64,000 nucleotides of DNA from Propionivibrio dicarboxylicus. GTDB lineage: Bacteria > Pseudomonadota > Gammaproteobacteria > Burkholderiales > Rhodocyclaceae. Both the position numbers and the translations under genes were made by a program. The stretch's first letter is position 1, and every line of letters starts with the position of its first letter. Location: NCBI GenBank assembly GCA_945902805.1, contig CAMDMZ010000019.1, forward strand, positions 22,772-86,771, read 5' to 3'. Below, in pieces: positions 18,308 to 28,859 of this stretch. The notes beneath the pieces were generated by a model. That model saw only the letters and a program-made list of their open reading frames with translations, was not told the origin of the DNA and searched no databases.

Positions 18308-21300
18308 TGGTGCGCGCCGGGATCAAACTGTGGCTGAGCCTAATGCTCGTTGTTTTCGTCAGCGGCGGACTTGTCACCTGGTCGCCCGCAGCACTGGAGC
18401 TGGCGGTCGGGTTGCTCACGGCTTTCAGCCCGATCGCGCTACAGATTGATGGCGCCCGTGGGCGTCTCATCGGTCCGCTCAGCATTGAGCGCTGGCAGAT
18501 CGAATCTGGCGGTGATCGCTACACGCTTCACGACATCGAGCTTGACTGGGCGCCGCTGGCGCTGCTGGATGGCCGACTGGAAATTCACCGCCTGAAAGTC
18601 GCCCGCATCGTGCTAGTCCAAGCCGCCAGCGCGGCGACCAAACCGCCGGCCGATTTGCACTTGCCGCTCGCGGTAGACGTGAAGACACTACAAATCGGCC
18701 GCATCGAGATCGACACTGCGGATGCCGCACAGCCAGTGGCCCGCGATCTGCAAGCCACGTTCACCAGCGACGGCGCCACGCACCGCCTCGACGCGCTCTC
18801 GGTCGACCTCCACGCCGGCACGCTGAGCGGACACGGCATCCTCGCCGGCTATGCTCCGTTTGCTGTCCTGGCCGAAGCCCACTTAGCTAAAACAGGCACC
18901 CCGGCCATCAACGTAACTGCACGAGCGAAGGGCGACCTGGATGCCATTGCCATCGATTTCGATAGTCAGGTAACGGGGCAGGCAGAATCGGCAACACGCC
19001 AATCGCCGCATTTTTCCATCACCGGCATGGCCCACCTGCGGCCGTTTGCACCTCAACTGCTGAGCGCCTTGCACATCAAGGCGCGCGACCTTGATCCTCA
19101 CGACTTTCTCGCCACCGCACCACGCGCACGACTGGCACTGGATGTCGATTTGATGCCGCAAGCCGATGGCGCCTTAGCCGGTCGCCTGCAGGCCAGCAAC
19201 ACCGCACCCTTGCCGCTGGATCGCGACGGACTGCCGTTTTCGTCTGCCGAAGCCGGACTGCTGCTGCATTGGAACACCTCACCGCGCCGGCTCAAACTGG
19301 ACGGTGTGCGCGTAAAAGTCGGTTATGGCGGGACGGCGCATGGACGCGTCGACCTGACCTGGCCCGACGACACCGCCGTGCCCCATGGCAATACCGACCT
19401 GACGCTGACGCAACTTGATCCGGCCGCATTGCATTCGGCCCTGCGCCCGGCCCGCCTTTCCGGACGCGTCATTCTGCGCGGCGACGGTGACGGACAGCAA
19501 GCCACGCTCACCCTTGCCGATGGCCCGATGCGGCTCACCGCCGAACTGGCGCGACGCGGCAATACTCTCACGCTGTCGCGGCTACAGCTTGAAAGAGGCC
19601 GAGAAAAGCTCGACGGCACGGGCACCTTGGAACTCGACGCCGCACGCAGTTGGAACGTCACCGGCCAGTTGCACCACTTCGATCCCGCTATGTTTATCGA
19701 TGCCGCTCATGCCAAACTCAATGCCGAACTCAATGCCGAATTCAATGCCGAATTCGACGCCAGTGGCCATCTGTTGCCGCACCTCGATGGACACCTGCGC
19801 TTCGCCCTGGCTGAGAGCCGGCTGCAAGACCAGACACTGGCGGGCAACGGCGATCTGGTGTTCACCAACCTCGATCAGCCGGCCAGCTTGCTCGTCGCCA
19901 ACGGCATGGCTCACCTAAGCGGCCACTTGAATCTCGCGCTGGACAAGAGTCGGCTGGCCTTCAAGGGTGGTTGGGGGAATTCGAATGGTGGGGCCGAAAA
20001 ACTGGAACTGAGCCTGAGCATCCCCGACATAGCGCGCCATCGCGCGCTGTTCCCCAGCCTGCCGCCCGACGTGACCGGAGCACTCGATCTGACCCTCGCC
20101 GGCAGCCCCGGCCAGCATCGCGTAACGGCAACCGCCGACCTGCCAGGCGCGCGCCGGCTGACCTTGAGCATGGACGGTATGCTACGACTGGCGGCCAACA
20201 ACTGGCGCGACGCCACCTGGCAAGGCCGCATCGACAGCTTGTCGCTCGCCGGCGACTTGCCTTTAGCCCTATTGACTCCCGCGCCGCTGACATTGAACCG
20301 CGCACACATCACGCTCGGCGCCACTGAACTGAGCGTTTCCGGCGGGCGCGTGGCTTTGGCAGAAAGTAGCTGGCAACCCGGCCACATCCGAAGCAGTGGC
20401 CGCTTTGATGACATCGCCTTACGCCTGGGCGCGGCCATCGACCAAACCAGCCCGCCCCCGGCGCGCGCCCGTGGCGACTGGGCGCTAACGCTGCAAGACC
20501 AGCAATCCAGCCAGAATGTCGACAAATTGCTGGCCGGCCATTTGCGCGCCAACGTCCCGGATTTACGCGGCCTCGGTCCCGCGGTCGATGGCAACCTGAC
20601 CAGCGCCGGCGCCATCGAGATCGATGCCGAATTCGCCGGCACGCTCGCTGCGCCCGTTCTCAGCGGCCATGTCCACGGCAAGGGGCTGGCCATCGGTCTG
20701 CTCGACGAGAACGTGCAACTGCGTGAAGGCGAACTCGCCATCCGCTTCGACCGCGAGCGTGCGGTCATCGAGCGGCTTGATTTCGTCGCGCCGCAGCGGC
20801 CGCCGGCGAATGCCAAGCGAACTGTCAACACGGCTGGCTTTACCGCGCCCCAGGAGCCGGGGCGCGTGAGGTTGAGCGGCGACATCGACTTCACATCCGG
20901 GCAGCGCCAGGTGCGCTTGGTCGCCACACTATCCCAAGTGCCTCTCTCGCAGCGGGTGGAACGCTGGATGGTGGCCTCGGGTACGGTGCGGCTGGACCAA
21001 GGCGGACCGGGTGGACAGGGCGGCCATGACGCGCTGAGGATCAACGCTGATCTCGTCGCCGATGCCGGGTTCATGGCCGAGGCGGCCAGCGGCCAACCCA
21101 AACTGGCCGACGATATTGTTGTTCTCGGCCGTCAAAGCGCGGTCCGACGTAGTAGCCGTATCGACAGTCAGATTGTCTTTGACCTCGGCCAGCACGTCCA
21201 CCTGCGTGCGGCCGGCCTGGCTGCGCGACTATCCGGACGCTTGCATGTGCGCGGCGGCGGTGATCGGCCGCTGGCGGCGACGGGCAGCATCGCCACCCAC

Positions 21301-21891
21301 GACGCTACCTTCGAAGCCTACGGCCAGCGCCTCACCGTGGAACGCGGTATCGTCAATTTCCAGGGACCGCTGGATGATCCCGGACTCAACGTACTCGCCT
21401 TACGCAAGGATTTGACATCGGGCACCGGTGCCAGCAACAGTGTCGAGGCCGGCGTTGAAGTCAGCGGCACGGCGCAACGCCCGCTGGTGCGTCTGGTATC
21501 GACGCCTGCGGTGTCGGATACTGAAAAGCTGTCCTGGATCGTTCTCGGTCGCGCGCCTGATGCAGCCGGTAGCGACAGTCAATTGCTGATCGCCGCTGCG
21601 GGCGCCATCCTCGGCAAACAAGGCGCCGGTATCGCCGGCCAATTGGCGCAAAACTTCGGTATCGATGAACTCTCGTTCCGCCAAACGCCGGGCGGCGAAG
21701 CGCTCGCTGGCCAGACGCTGGTGCTCGGCAAGCGTCTCTCGGCACGCACCTATCTGGCGTATGAACAGGGTTTAACCGCCGCCACCGGCGCAATCAAACT
21801 GACCTATGCGCTCACGCCGCGAATTTCGGTGGTCACCCATGCCGGCGACGATAATGCAATCGACGTGTTCTACCACTTCACGTTTGACTGA
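18307..21891 (+). CDS. tamB: Translocation and assembly module TamB (AsmA-like)
   Basis: ATGA overlap with tamA; C-terminal DUF490-type sequence ending GDDNAIDVFYHFTFD. Confidence 0.9.
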   Translation: MVRAGIKLWLSLMLVVFVSGGLVTWSPAALELAVGLLTAFSPIALQIDGARGRLIGPLSIERWQIESGGDRYTLHDIELDWAPLALLDGRLEIHRLKVARIVLVQAASAATKPPADLHLPLAVDVKTLQIGRIEIDTADAAQPVARDLQATFTSDGATHRLDALSVDLHAGTLSGHGILAGYAPFAVLAEAHLAKTGTPAINVTARAKGDLDAIAIDFDSQVTGQAESATRQSPHFSITGMAHLRPFAPQLLSALHIKARDLDPHDFLATAPRARLALDVDLMPQADGALAGRLQASNTAPLPLDRDGLPFSSAEAGLLLHWNTSPRRLKLDGVRVKVGYGGTAHGRVDLTWPDDTAVPHGNTDLTLTQLDPAALHSALRPARLSGRVILRGDGDGQQATLTLADGPMRLTAELARRGNTLTLSRLQLERGREKLDGTGTLELDAARSWNVTGQLHHFDPAMFIDAAHAKLNAELNAEFNAEFDASGHLLPHLDGHLRFALAESRLQDQTLAGNGDLVFTNLDQPASLLVANGMAHLSGHLNLALDKSRLAFKGGWGNSNGGAEKLELSLSIPDIARHRALFPSLPPDVTGALDLTLAGSPGQHRVTATADLPGARRLTLSMDGMLRLAANNWRDATWQGRIDSLSLAGDLPLALLTPAPLTLNRAHITLGATELSVSGGRVALAESSWQPGHIRSSGRFDDIALRLGAAIDQTSPPPARARGDWALTLQDQQSSQNVDKLLAGHLRANVPDLRGLGPAVDGNLTSAGAIEIDAEFAGTLAAPVLSGHVHGKGLAIGLLDENVQLREGELAIRFDRERAVIERLDFVAPQRPPANAKRTVNTAGFTAPQEPGRVRLSGDIDFTSGQRQVRLVATLSQVPLSQRVERWMVASGTVRLDQGGPGGQGGHDALRINADLVADAGFMAEAASGQPKLADDIVVLGRQSAVRRSSRIDSQIVFDLGQHVHLRAAGLAARLSGRLHVRGGGDRPLAATGSIATHDATFEAYGQRLTVERGIVNFQGPLDDPGLNVLALRKDLTSGTGASNSVEAGVEVSGTAQRPLVRLVSTPAVSDTEKLSWIVLGRAPDAAGSDSQLLIAAAGAILGKQGAGIAGQLAQNFGIDELSFRQTPGGEALAGQTLVLGKRLSARTYLAYEQGLTAATGAIKLTYALTPRISVVTHAGDDNAIDVFYHFTFD
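19313..19337 (+). repeat. VGAGGTA dispersed repeat copy 4 (in tamB, sense)
   Basis: taaaagtcggttatggcgggacggc; 3 mismatches; encodes VKVGYGGTAH. Confidence 0.85.
19717..19752 (+). repeat. Three tandem 12-bp units (ctcaatgccgaa) in frame in tamB
   Basis: ctcaatgccgaa ctcaatgccgaa ttcaatgccgaa; encodes LNAELNAEFNAE. Confidence 0.9.
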
Positions 21892-22031
21892 TTTTATCGG
21901 CGATCGCTAAAAATACAGTCACTTAGTTACGCCAAGTTATGCCGATTTGCCTCGCGAAGCGTATCATGCCGTCCTTCGCCTGACTATTGCCCAACGATTG
22001 CCGTGGATTCCCGATCCCGGCGGGCACGTAA

Positions 22032-23048
22032 ATGACTACTTCCCTGATTGCGCTGCTCGCCGCAGCATTTGAGGCTCGCGCCTCCCTGTTGCCGACGTTG
22101 CACGCCGAAAACACCGACGCCTACCGCCTCTTTCACGGCAGTGTCGAAGGTCGTCCTGGCCTGACCATCGACCGTTACGGCGAACTGCTCGTGATCCAGA
22201 GTTTTCACAGCCCGCTGCAAGTCACCGAACTTGATGCCATCGACGCGTTTTACGCCGAGCGCTTGCCCGGCCTTGTCACCATCTGGAACGATCGCAGCCA
22301 GGTCAATTCGCGCATCGGCAATGCGCTGCTGCCGACCCAGCTTGACGCCGCCATGCTGCCACGGGTGATGCATGAAATCGATGTCAGCTATCGCATCCAG
22401 GGCCGTCACGCCGGGCAGGACCCGTGGCTGTTCCTCGATCTGCGGGCGGCGCGCCGGCGAGTGATGCAGCTTTCCGCCGGCAAATCGGTGCTCAATCTCT
22501 TCGCCTACACCTGTGGGGTTGGCACGGCGGCAGCCAAGGCCGGTGCCGAATTCGTCATCAATGTCGATTTCGCCGAAACCAGTCTCGCCGTCGGCAAAGA
22601 AAACGCCCAACTCAATCATCTCGCGCACCGCCCACGCTTCATCAAGAGCGACGCCTTTGCCGCCATGCGCCAGTTTGCCGGCATCGGCCAGCCCGAGCGC
22701 GTGCGCGGCAAGCGCATGCCGCCCTTCCCCAAGATCGAAGCGCGCCAGTTCGATCTCGTTTTTCTCGATCCGCCGCGTTACGCCAAGAGCCCGTTCGGTG
22801 TGGTCGATCTGGTCAATGATTATTCATCAGTGTTCAAGCCAGCCTGGCTGTGCGTCGCCGAGGGCGGCGCGATGATCGCCTGCAACAATGTCGCCGAGGT
22901 TGGCCGTGACGTCTGGATCGACCAACTGCAGCGCAGCGCGGCCAAGGCCGGTCGTCCGGTACGCGAGTTCGAGTGGATTCTGCCCGAGGCCGATTTTCCC
23001 AGCCACGACGGCCAGCCGCCACTCAAAACCGTATTGCTACGGCTTTAA
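22032..23048 (+). CDS. Class I SAM-dependent rRNA methyltransferase (RlmI/RlmK-like)
   Basis: HGSVEGRPGLTIDRYGELLVIQ; LNLFAYTCGVGTAAAKAGA; LVFLDPPRYAKS. Confidence 0.85.
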   Translation: MTTSLIALLAAAFEARASLLPTLHAENTDAYRLFHGSVEGRPGLTIDRYGELLVIQSFHSPLQVTELDAIDAFYAERLPGLVTIWNDRSQVNSRIGNALLPTQLDAAMLPRVMHEIDVSYRIQGRHAGQDPWLFLDLRAARRRVMQLSAGKSVLNLFAYTCGVGTAAAKAGAEFVINVDFAETSLAVGKENAQLNHLAHRPRFIKSDAFAAMRQFAGIGQPERVRGKRMPPFPKIEARQFDLVFLDPPRYAKSPFGVVDLVNDYSSVFKPAWLCVAEGGAMIACNNVAEVGRDVWIDQLQRSAAKAGRPVREFEWILPEADFPSHDGQPPLKTVLLRL

Positions 23049-23081
23049 AATGTTGTTCCTCGAACATCGATTGACGAACAA

Positions 23082-23537
23082 ATGAACCCACAAAAAGTCG
23101 GCGCTGGCGGGACGGCGCCCGATCCCTTGGCCACCATTTTTGAAGCCACCGAAGACAACTTCGAAGAGGTCGTGGTCATGCGTTCGCGCCACAAACCGAT
23201 CCTGCTCGACATTGGCGCCGAATGGTGCGCGCCGTGCCGTGTGCTCGGCCCGCTGCTGCAACGCCTGTCGGCTGCCTACGACGGCCGTTTCCTGCTGGCC
23301 AACGTCGATGCGGACGAAAACATGCGCATCGCCGGACGGCACAAGGTGCGCGGCTTTCCCACCGTCATTGCCTACAGCCATGGCGTAGAAATCAACCGCT
23401 TCCATTCGTCGCAGACCGAGGGCTTCCTGCGCCGTTTTATTGATGACCTCATCCGGCATCATGCCGAACACGGCCATTCCGCCCTGCTTAGCCCAAGCCC
23501 TAGCCATGCCCCTGAGACGATTGCACCAAAAATATGA
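23082..23537 (+). CDS. Thioredoxin-family protein
   Basis: LDIGAEWCAPCRVLGPLLQRL. Confidence 0.9.
   Translation: MNPQKVGAGGTAPDPLATIFEATEDNFEEVVVMRSRHKPILLDIGAEWCAPCRVLGPLLQRLSAAYDGRFLLANVDADENMRIAGRHKVRGFPTVIAYSHGVEINRFHSSQTEGFLRRFIDDLIRHHAEHGHSALLSPSPSHAPETIAPKI
23092..23116 (+). repeat. VGAGGTA dispersed repeat copy 5 (N-terminus of thioredoxin gene, sense)
   Basis: aaaaagtcggcgctggcgggacggc; 1 mismatch; encodes MNPQKVGAGGTAP. Confidence 0.95.
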
Positions 23538-25537
23538 CTGATACCCGCACTGAAACTATCACCGATTTCAACCAACTTGGCCTGATCCAGCCGCTGCTGA
23601 AGATACTGACCGAGGTTGGCTACGAAACCCCGTCGCCGATCCAGGCCGCCTGCATTCCCGTGCTGCTGGCCGGCCACGACCTGCTCGGCGAAGCCCAGAC
23701 CGGCACCGGCAAGACCGCCGCCTTCGCCCTGCCGCTGCTGCAGAAGATCGACCTCAAACTGACCAAGCCGCAGGCGCTGATCCTGACGCCGACGCGCGAA
23801 CTGGCGATTCAGGTCGCCGAGGCGATGCAGAAATACGCCCATCACCTGCCCGGCTTCCACGTCCTGCCGCTCTACGGCGGCCAGAGCATGGTGGTGCAGT
23901 TGCGCCAACTCTCGCGTGGCACCCATGTGATTGTCGGCACGCCGGGCCGCGTCATGGACCACCTCGAACGCAAGAGCCTGGTGCTCGACAACCTGCAGAC
24001 ACTGGTGCTCGACGAAGCCGACGAAATGCTGCGCATGGGCTTCATCGACGATGTCGAATGGATTCTCGAACACACCCCGGCGACGCGCCAGACCGCGCTG
24101 TTCTCGGCCACCATGCCGGATCCGATCCGCCGCGTGGCGCACAAGCATCTACGTGAGCCGAAGGAAATCAAGATCAAATCGGCGACACAAACCGTCGCCG
24201 CCATCAGCCAGGCCTATTGCCAGACGCACGCCGGGCAGAAAATGGAAGCGCTGACGCGCATCCTCGAAGTCGAGGAAAACCTCGATGCCGCGCTGATTTT
24301 TGTCCGCACCAAGACCGCCACGGTCGAAGTCGCCGAACGACTCGAAGCCCGTGGCTACTCGGTCGCCGCCTTGAGCGGTGACCTGACCCAGGCCCTGCGC
24401 GAGCAAGTCATCGATCGACTGAAAGCCGGCAACATCGACATTGTCGTCGCCACCGACGTCGCCGCCCGTGGCCTGGATGTACCGCGCATCAGCCACGTCA
24501 TCAATTTCGACGTGCCTTACGACACCGAGGCCTACGTCCATCGCATCGGCCGCACCGGTCGTGCCGGCCGTACCGGGCGTGCCATTCTGTTCATTACGCC
24601 GCGCGAAATCCGCATGCTGAAGGCGATCGAATACGCCACCCGGCAGAAGATCGAACCGCTGGCGATGCCGACTCAGGATGAAGTCGCCAATCGCCGCGTC
24701 GCCCAGTTCACGCAACAGATCATCGATGCCCGCAACGAACAGAAGCTCGATTTCTTCTTCGAAATGATCCGCAACATCGAAGAAACCCACGGCCTCTCGG
24801 CGCGCGAAATCGCCGCCACCCTGGCCTGGCTGCAACAGCGCGAGCGTCCGCTGCAAATGGAAGGCGGCAAGCGTGCCGACGCCGTCCCGCCAGCACCGAC
24901 TTTTTCCGATACCCGCCCAGCACGCGAAGAGCGTGGCGAGCGCCCCGATCGTGGTGATCGTCCGCCGCGCGATAACCGCGGTGAGGCCGGCGCCAAGCGA
25001 CGTGACTTTTCTTCCGGCAAACTGGCCAAATACCGCATCGAAGTCGGCCGCGCCATCGGCGTGCTGCCCAAGGAAATCGTCGGCGCCATCGCCAACGAAG
25101 GCGGTATTGACGGCAAGAATATTGGCCAGATCAGCCTGTTCGACGACCACAGCACGGTCGAACTACCCTCCGATTTGCCAGCCGACGTCGTCGCCGCCCT
25201 CGGTCGCATCCGCGTCCGTCAGGTTCCGCTAAAGGCCCGCCTGGCCGAGCCCGGCGAAATGGATGACACCCGTCCGCCACGTCGCAGCAGCGGCGCCAGC
25301 TCACCCTGGGCCAGCGAGCGCGGCGCAGGTGCCAGTGGTGCCGGTGCGCGCGAAGATCGCCCGCGTTCCTTCGACAAGCCCTACGAAAAGAAGCCTTACG
25401 AACGGAAGCCGTTCGAAGGCAAACCTTTCGAGAGCAAGCCGTTTGAAAAAAAGCCTTACGAGAAAAAGCCGTTCGAAAAGAAACCCTTTGAAAAGAAGCC
25501 ATTTGAAAAGCGGCCCTTCTCCAAGACCCCGCGCTAA
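23534..25537 (+). CDS. DEAD/DEAH-box RNA helicase (DeaD/CsdA-like)
   Basis: AQTGTGKTAAFALPLL, VLDEADEMLRMGF, HRIGRTGRAGRTG, C-terminal RNA-binding region. Confidence 0.93.
   Translation: MTDTRTETITDFNQLGLIQPLLKILTEVGYETPSPIQAACIPVLLAGHDLLGEAQTGTGKTAAFALPLLQKIDLKLTKPQALILTPTRELAIQVAEAMQKYAHHLPGFHVLPLYGGQSMVVQLRQLSRGTHVIVGTPGRVMDHLERKSLVLDNLQTLVLDEADEMLRMGFIDDVEWILEHTPATRQTALFSATMPDPIRRVAHKHLREPKEIKIKSATQTVAAISQAYCQTHAGQKMEALTRILEVEENLDAALIFVRTKTATVEVAERLEARGYSVAALSGDLTQALREQVIDRLKAGNIDIVVATDVAARGLDVPRISHVINFDVPYDTEAYVHRIGRTGRAGRTGRAILFITPREIRMLKAIEYATRQKIEPLAMPTQDEVANRRVAQFTQQIIDARNEQKLDFFFEMIRNIEETHGLSAREIAATLAWLQQRERPLQMEGGKRADAVPPAPTFSDTRPAREERGERPDRGDRPPRDNRGEAGAKRRDFSSGKLAKYRIEVGRAIGVLPKEIVGAIANEGGIDGKNIGQISLFDDHSTVELPSDLPADVVAALGRIRVRQVPLKARLAEPGEMDDTRPPRRSSGASSPWASERGAGASGAGAREDRPRSFDKPYEKKPYERKPFEGKPFESKPFEKKPYEKKPFEKKPFEKKPFEKRPFSKTPR
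24881..24905 (-). repeat. VGAGGTA dispersed repeat copy 6 (in DEAD-box helicase, antisense)
   Basis: gccgtcccgccagcaccgacttttt; exact reverse complement of consensus; encodes DAVPPAPTFS. Confidence 0.95.
25379..25519 (+). repeat. Degenerate 15-bp repeats encoding K-P-[FY]-E-x pentapeptides at the helicase C-terminus
   Basis: PYEKKPYERKPFEGKPFESKPFEKKPYEKKPFEKKPFEKKPFEKRPF. Confidence 0.9.
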
Positions 25538-25565
25538 GTAGAAAGCCAACCTCGGAGCCTCAGCC

Positions 25566-26093
25566 ATGCCCTGCTATCGTCTCGGTGACAAAGCCCCGAC
25601 ACTCGGTCGTGAGTCCTGGATCGCACCCACGGCCACCGTTATCGGCGACGTGCGCCTGGGCGATCGGGCCAGCATCTGGTGGGGCGCCGTGGCGCGCGGC
25701 GATAACGATCCGATCAGCATCGGCGCCAACAGCAATATCCAGGATGGTTCGGTGCTGCACACCGACGAAGGCATCCCACTGACGATCGGCGCCAACGTCA
25801 CCGTCGGCCACCTGGTCATGCTGCATGGCTGTACGATCGGTGACGGCTCGCTGATCGGCATCAAGAGCGTGATTCTGAACCGCGCAGTGATCGGCAAGGA
25901 ATGCATCATCGGCGCCAATTCGCTGATCCCCGAAGGCAAGGTGATCCCCGATCGCTCGCTGGTGATCGGTTCACCCGGCAAGGTGATGCGGCAGCTCAGC
26001 GATGAAGAAGTCGCGCGCCTTTATGCCAGCGCGCAACACTATGTGCATAATGCACAGCGTTATCGCGACACGCTATCCGAGGTCAACGAATAG
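25566..26093 (+). CDS. Gamma-carbonic anhydrase family protein (left-handed beta-helix)
   Basis: [51 protein letters not shown]. Confidence 0.92.
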   Translation: MPCYRLGDKAPTLGRESWIAPTATVIGDVRLGDRASIWWGAVARGDNDPISIGANSNIQDGSVLHTDEGIPLTIGANVTVGHLVMLHGCTIGDGSLIGIKSVILNRAVIGKECIIGANSLIPEGKVIPDRSLVIGSPGKVMRQLSDEEVARLYASAQHYVHNAQRYRDTLSEVNE

Positions 26094-26153
26094 CGAACAA
26101 GCCCGCAAACCCCGCAAAGCCGACCGAGGATGCACCCAACCCGGTAACCGATC

Positions 26154-28718
26154 TTGAACGCCATCGACATTTTCCCTTGGGACGACAACTTCGACACCGG
26201 GCTCGCCACCGTCGATGAGCAGCACCGCAAGCTGGTCTGGCTACTGAATCAACTGGCCAGCAATGTGGCCTTTGGCGCGAATGCCGCCAAGCTCAACGAA
26301 ATTTTCGACGAGTTGCTCGACTACACGGTCTATCACTTCCAGGCCGAGGAAGCGATCTGGCGCCAGTACATGCCGGACGACCGCAGCGAAATTGAGCACC
26401 GCGCCGTACATGCCTCGTTCGTCGCCACCGTTCTGCGTTTGAAGGCGGAACAAAACCACAAGCCCCTGGCACAAATTGCCGAAGAGGCCCTGGAGTTTCT
26501 GGTGCGCTGGCTCGCCTCGCACATTCTGGAAACCGACCGCCTGATGGCGCACGTCGTCCTCGGCCTGCAAAGCGGCTTGTCGCTAGCTGCGGCCCAGATC
26601 CAGGCGAACGAACGAATGAGCGGTTCCACGCGGACCATGATCGACATCATTCTGTCGATCTACGGCACGCTGTCGCGCAATACCTTGCAACTGATGCGCG
26701 AACTGGTCGAACGCAAACAGACCGAGGATGCCCTGCGCATCAGCCAAGAGCGACTTTCCTTCGCTCTGACCGGTACCAATGACGGGCTCTGGGACTGGAA
26801 CCTCGATACCAACGCCGCCTATTACTCGCCGCGCTGGCTGGAAATGCTCGGTTACGAGGCCGACGAACTGCCGCACACCATGAACACCTGGGCGACGCTG
26901 GTTCATCCCGACGATAAGGACCGCACCCTGGCGGCGGCGGCCGACTACGTTGCTGGCCGCATTCCGACCTTCGACGTTGAATTCCGCATGCGTCACAAGC
27001 AAGGCCACTGGCTGCACATTCTGGCGCGCGGACATCTGGCGCGCGATGCCGCCGGCGAGTTGTTGACGCCACGTCGGATTGTCGGCACTCACATGGATCT
27101 CACCGAGCGGAAGAAAACCGAGGAAGCCCTCCGGCGCGAACGGGAAAACCTGCAGCTCATCCTCGACCATGCGCCGATCGGCATCTGGTTGCAGGATGGC
27201 TCTGGCCAGATGTCTTTCGTCAACAAAGCCTTTTGCGACGCCGTCGGGATTACCGAAGAGCAATTCCTCGCCGTCCCCCATTACGGTGAACTGATCGATC
27301 CCGCCTTTCGCCCCCAATGTCTCGCCTCCGATACCAAGGCGCTGGCGAGCACCGGCATCAGCGAAACCCATCAGCAACTGCCCTTCGTCGATGGCAAGAT
27401 CCACGACCTGCACGTCATGAAGGCCGTCAAGCGCGACGCGTCAGGAAAACCGGTTGCCCTGGTTGGCATCAGTGTCGACATTACCGAAGAACTGAAACAG
27501 CAGCGCGCCCTCGAAGAAGCCAAGCGCGCGGCAGAAGCCGCCAACCTGGCCAAGAGCCAATTCCTGGCCACTATGAGCCACGAGATTCGCACGCCGCTCA
27601 ATGGCGTGCTTGGCATGGCGCAGTTGCTGCTGATGCCCGACCTCGATCACAACGAGCAACAGGAATTTGCCCGCACCATCCTCAATTCCGGCAATACCCT
27701 GCTCGCTCTCCTGAACGATGTACTCGACCTGTCCAAGGTCGAAGCCGGTAAGCTGGAACTGGTCACGGCGAGTTTCGATCCCACGCAACTGCTCGATGAA
27801 GTCGCCGCCTTGATGGTCGAGAATGCTGCCCGCAAAGGGCTGGCGCTGGCGGCTCACTGGCAGAGTACGCCGGACACCAGCTACCGTGGCGATCCGATCC
27901 GCATCCGGCAAATGCTCGGCAACCTGGTCAGCAACGCCATCAAGTTCACCGATCATGGGCAGGTATTGGTCACCGCCAGCGAAACCCAGCGTGAAGATCG
28001 GAACGGGGTCGCTTATGCCCACGTTCGTTTCACCGTCAGCGATACCGGTATCGGCATCCCCGCCGACAAACTCGACCGGCTATTCCAACCGTTTTCGCAA
28101 GTGGATGCCTCTGAAACACGACGCTTTGGCGGCACCGGTCTGGGCCTGTCGATTATCCGCTCGCTGGCCGAGCGCATGGGCGGCGAAGTCGGCGTTGAGA
28201 GCACCGATGGCAAGGGTTCACGTTTCTGGTTCGAGTTACCGCTCGAAATTGTCAGCGCCAGCACCGATCATCGTAGCGTCCCCCGCAGCGCCGAGCTAAG
28301 CGTGACCGCCAATGAGGAAGGCACCTCGGCCGGCCGCGTTTTATTGGTTGACGACAGCACCGTGAATCGCTTGGTCGTCGAACGCCTGCTGGCCAAGTTT
28401 CACTTCAGCGTTATCAGTGTCGAGGACGGTGCCCAGGCCCTGGATCATTTTCGGCGCGACGGCCACAGCGTCGACCTGATCCTGATGGATCTGCAAATGC
28501 CGGTCATGGACGGACTTGAGGCGGCGCGACAAATCCGCGCTCACGAAGCCCGCGAAACCGGCGGCCATATTCCGATCATCGCCCTGACCGCCAACGCTTT
28601 CGACAAAGACCGCACCGCCTGCGTCGAAGCCGGCATGGACGACTTCCTGGCCAAGCCGGTCAACACCAATCAATTGTTGCTGACTATTGAAACCTGGCTG
28701 GCACGGCGACTGAGATAA
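26154..28718 (+). CDS. Hemerythrin-PAS-PAS-histidine kinase-REC hybrid sensor
   Basis: TTG start; hemerythrin N-terminus ([12 protein letters not shown]...YHFQAEE...HASF...SHILETD); [27 protein letters not shown]. Confidence 0.88.
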   Translation: MNAIDIFPWDDNFDTGLATVDEQHRKLVWLLNQLASNVAFGANAAKLNEIFDELLDYTVYHFQAEEAIWRQYMPDDRSEIEHRAVHASFVATVLRLKAEQNHKPLAQIAEEALEFLVRWLASHILETDRLMAHVVLGLQSGLSLAAAQIQANERMSGSTRTMIDIILSIYGTLSRNTLQLMRELVERKQTEDALRISQERLSFALTGTNDGLWDWNLDTNAAYYSPRWLEMLGYEADELPHTMNTWATLVHPDDKDRTLAAAADYVAGRIPTFDVEFRMRHKQGHWLHILARGHLARDAAGELLTPRRIVGTHMDLTERKKTEEALRRERENLQLILDHAPIGIWLQDGSGQMSFVNKAFCDAVGITEEQFLAVPHYGELIDPAFRPQCLASDTKALASTGISETHQQLPFVDGKIHDLHVMKAVKRDASGKPVALVGISVDITEELKQQRALEEAKRAAEAANLAKSQFLATMSHEIRTPLNGVLGMAQLLLMPDLDHNEQQEFARTILNSGNTLLALLNDVLDLSKVEAGKLELVTASFDPTQLLDEVAALMVENAARKGLALAAHWQSTPDTSYRGDPIRIRQMLGNLVSNAIKFTDHGQVLVTASETQREDRNGVAYAHVRFTVSDTGIGIPADKLDRLFQPFSQVDASETRRFGGTGLGLSIIRSLAERMGGEVGVESTDGKGSRFWFELPLEIVSASTDHRSVPRSAELSVTANEEGTSAGRVLLVDDSTVNRLVVERLLAKFHFSVISVEDGAQALDHFRRDGHSVDLILMDLQMPVMDGLEAARQIRAHEARETGGHIPIIALTANAFDKDRTACVEAGMDDFLAKPVNTNQLLLTIETWLARRLR

Positions 28719-28781
28719 GCCAGCGCAAACAGACGGGTGTCGTGTTTGGAGCATGCGGAGTATATAAACCCCGCTTGCGTC

Positions 28782-28801
28782 TTTCCCGCGCAGGCGGGAA
28801 T
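28782..28801. repeat. dRS3-like 20-bp element, first of a pair
   Basis: TTTCCC GCGCAGGC GGGAAT; one mismatch to ATTCCC-N8-GGGAAT. Confidence 0.7.
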
Positions 28802-28828
28802 CCAGCGTCGCACGCAGCCAGCCCCTAG

Positions 28829-28848
28829 ATTCCCGCCTTCGCGGGAAT
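28829..28848. repeat. dRS3-like 20-bp element, second of a pair
   Basis: ATTCCC GCCTTCGC GGGAAT; matches ATTCCC-N8-GGGAAT exactly. Confidence 0.75.
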
Positions 28849-28859
28849 GACGTGCGCGT

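Noticed and set aside
25379-25519. Helicase C-terminal repeats as a CRISPR or mobile repeat
   Set aside because: Degenerate coding pentapeptide repeats typical of disordered basic helicase tails.
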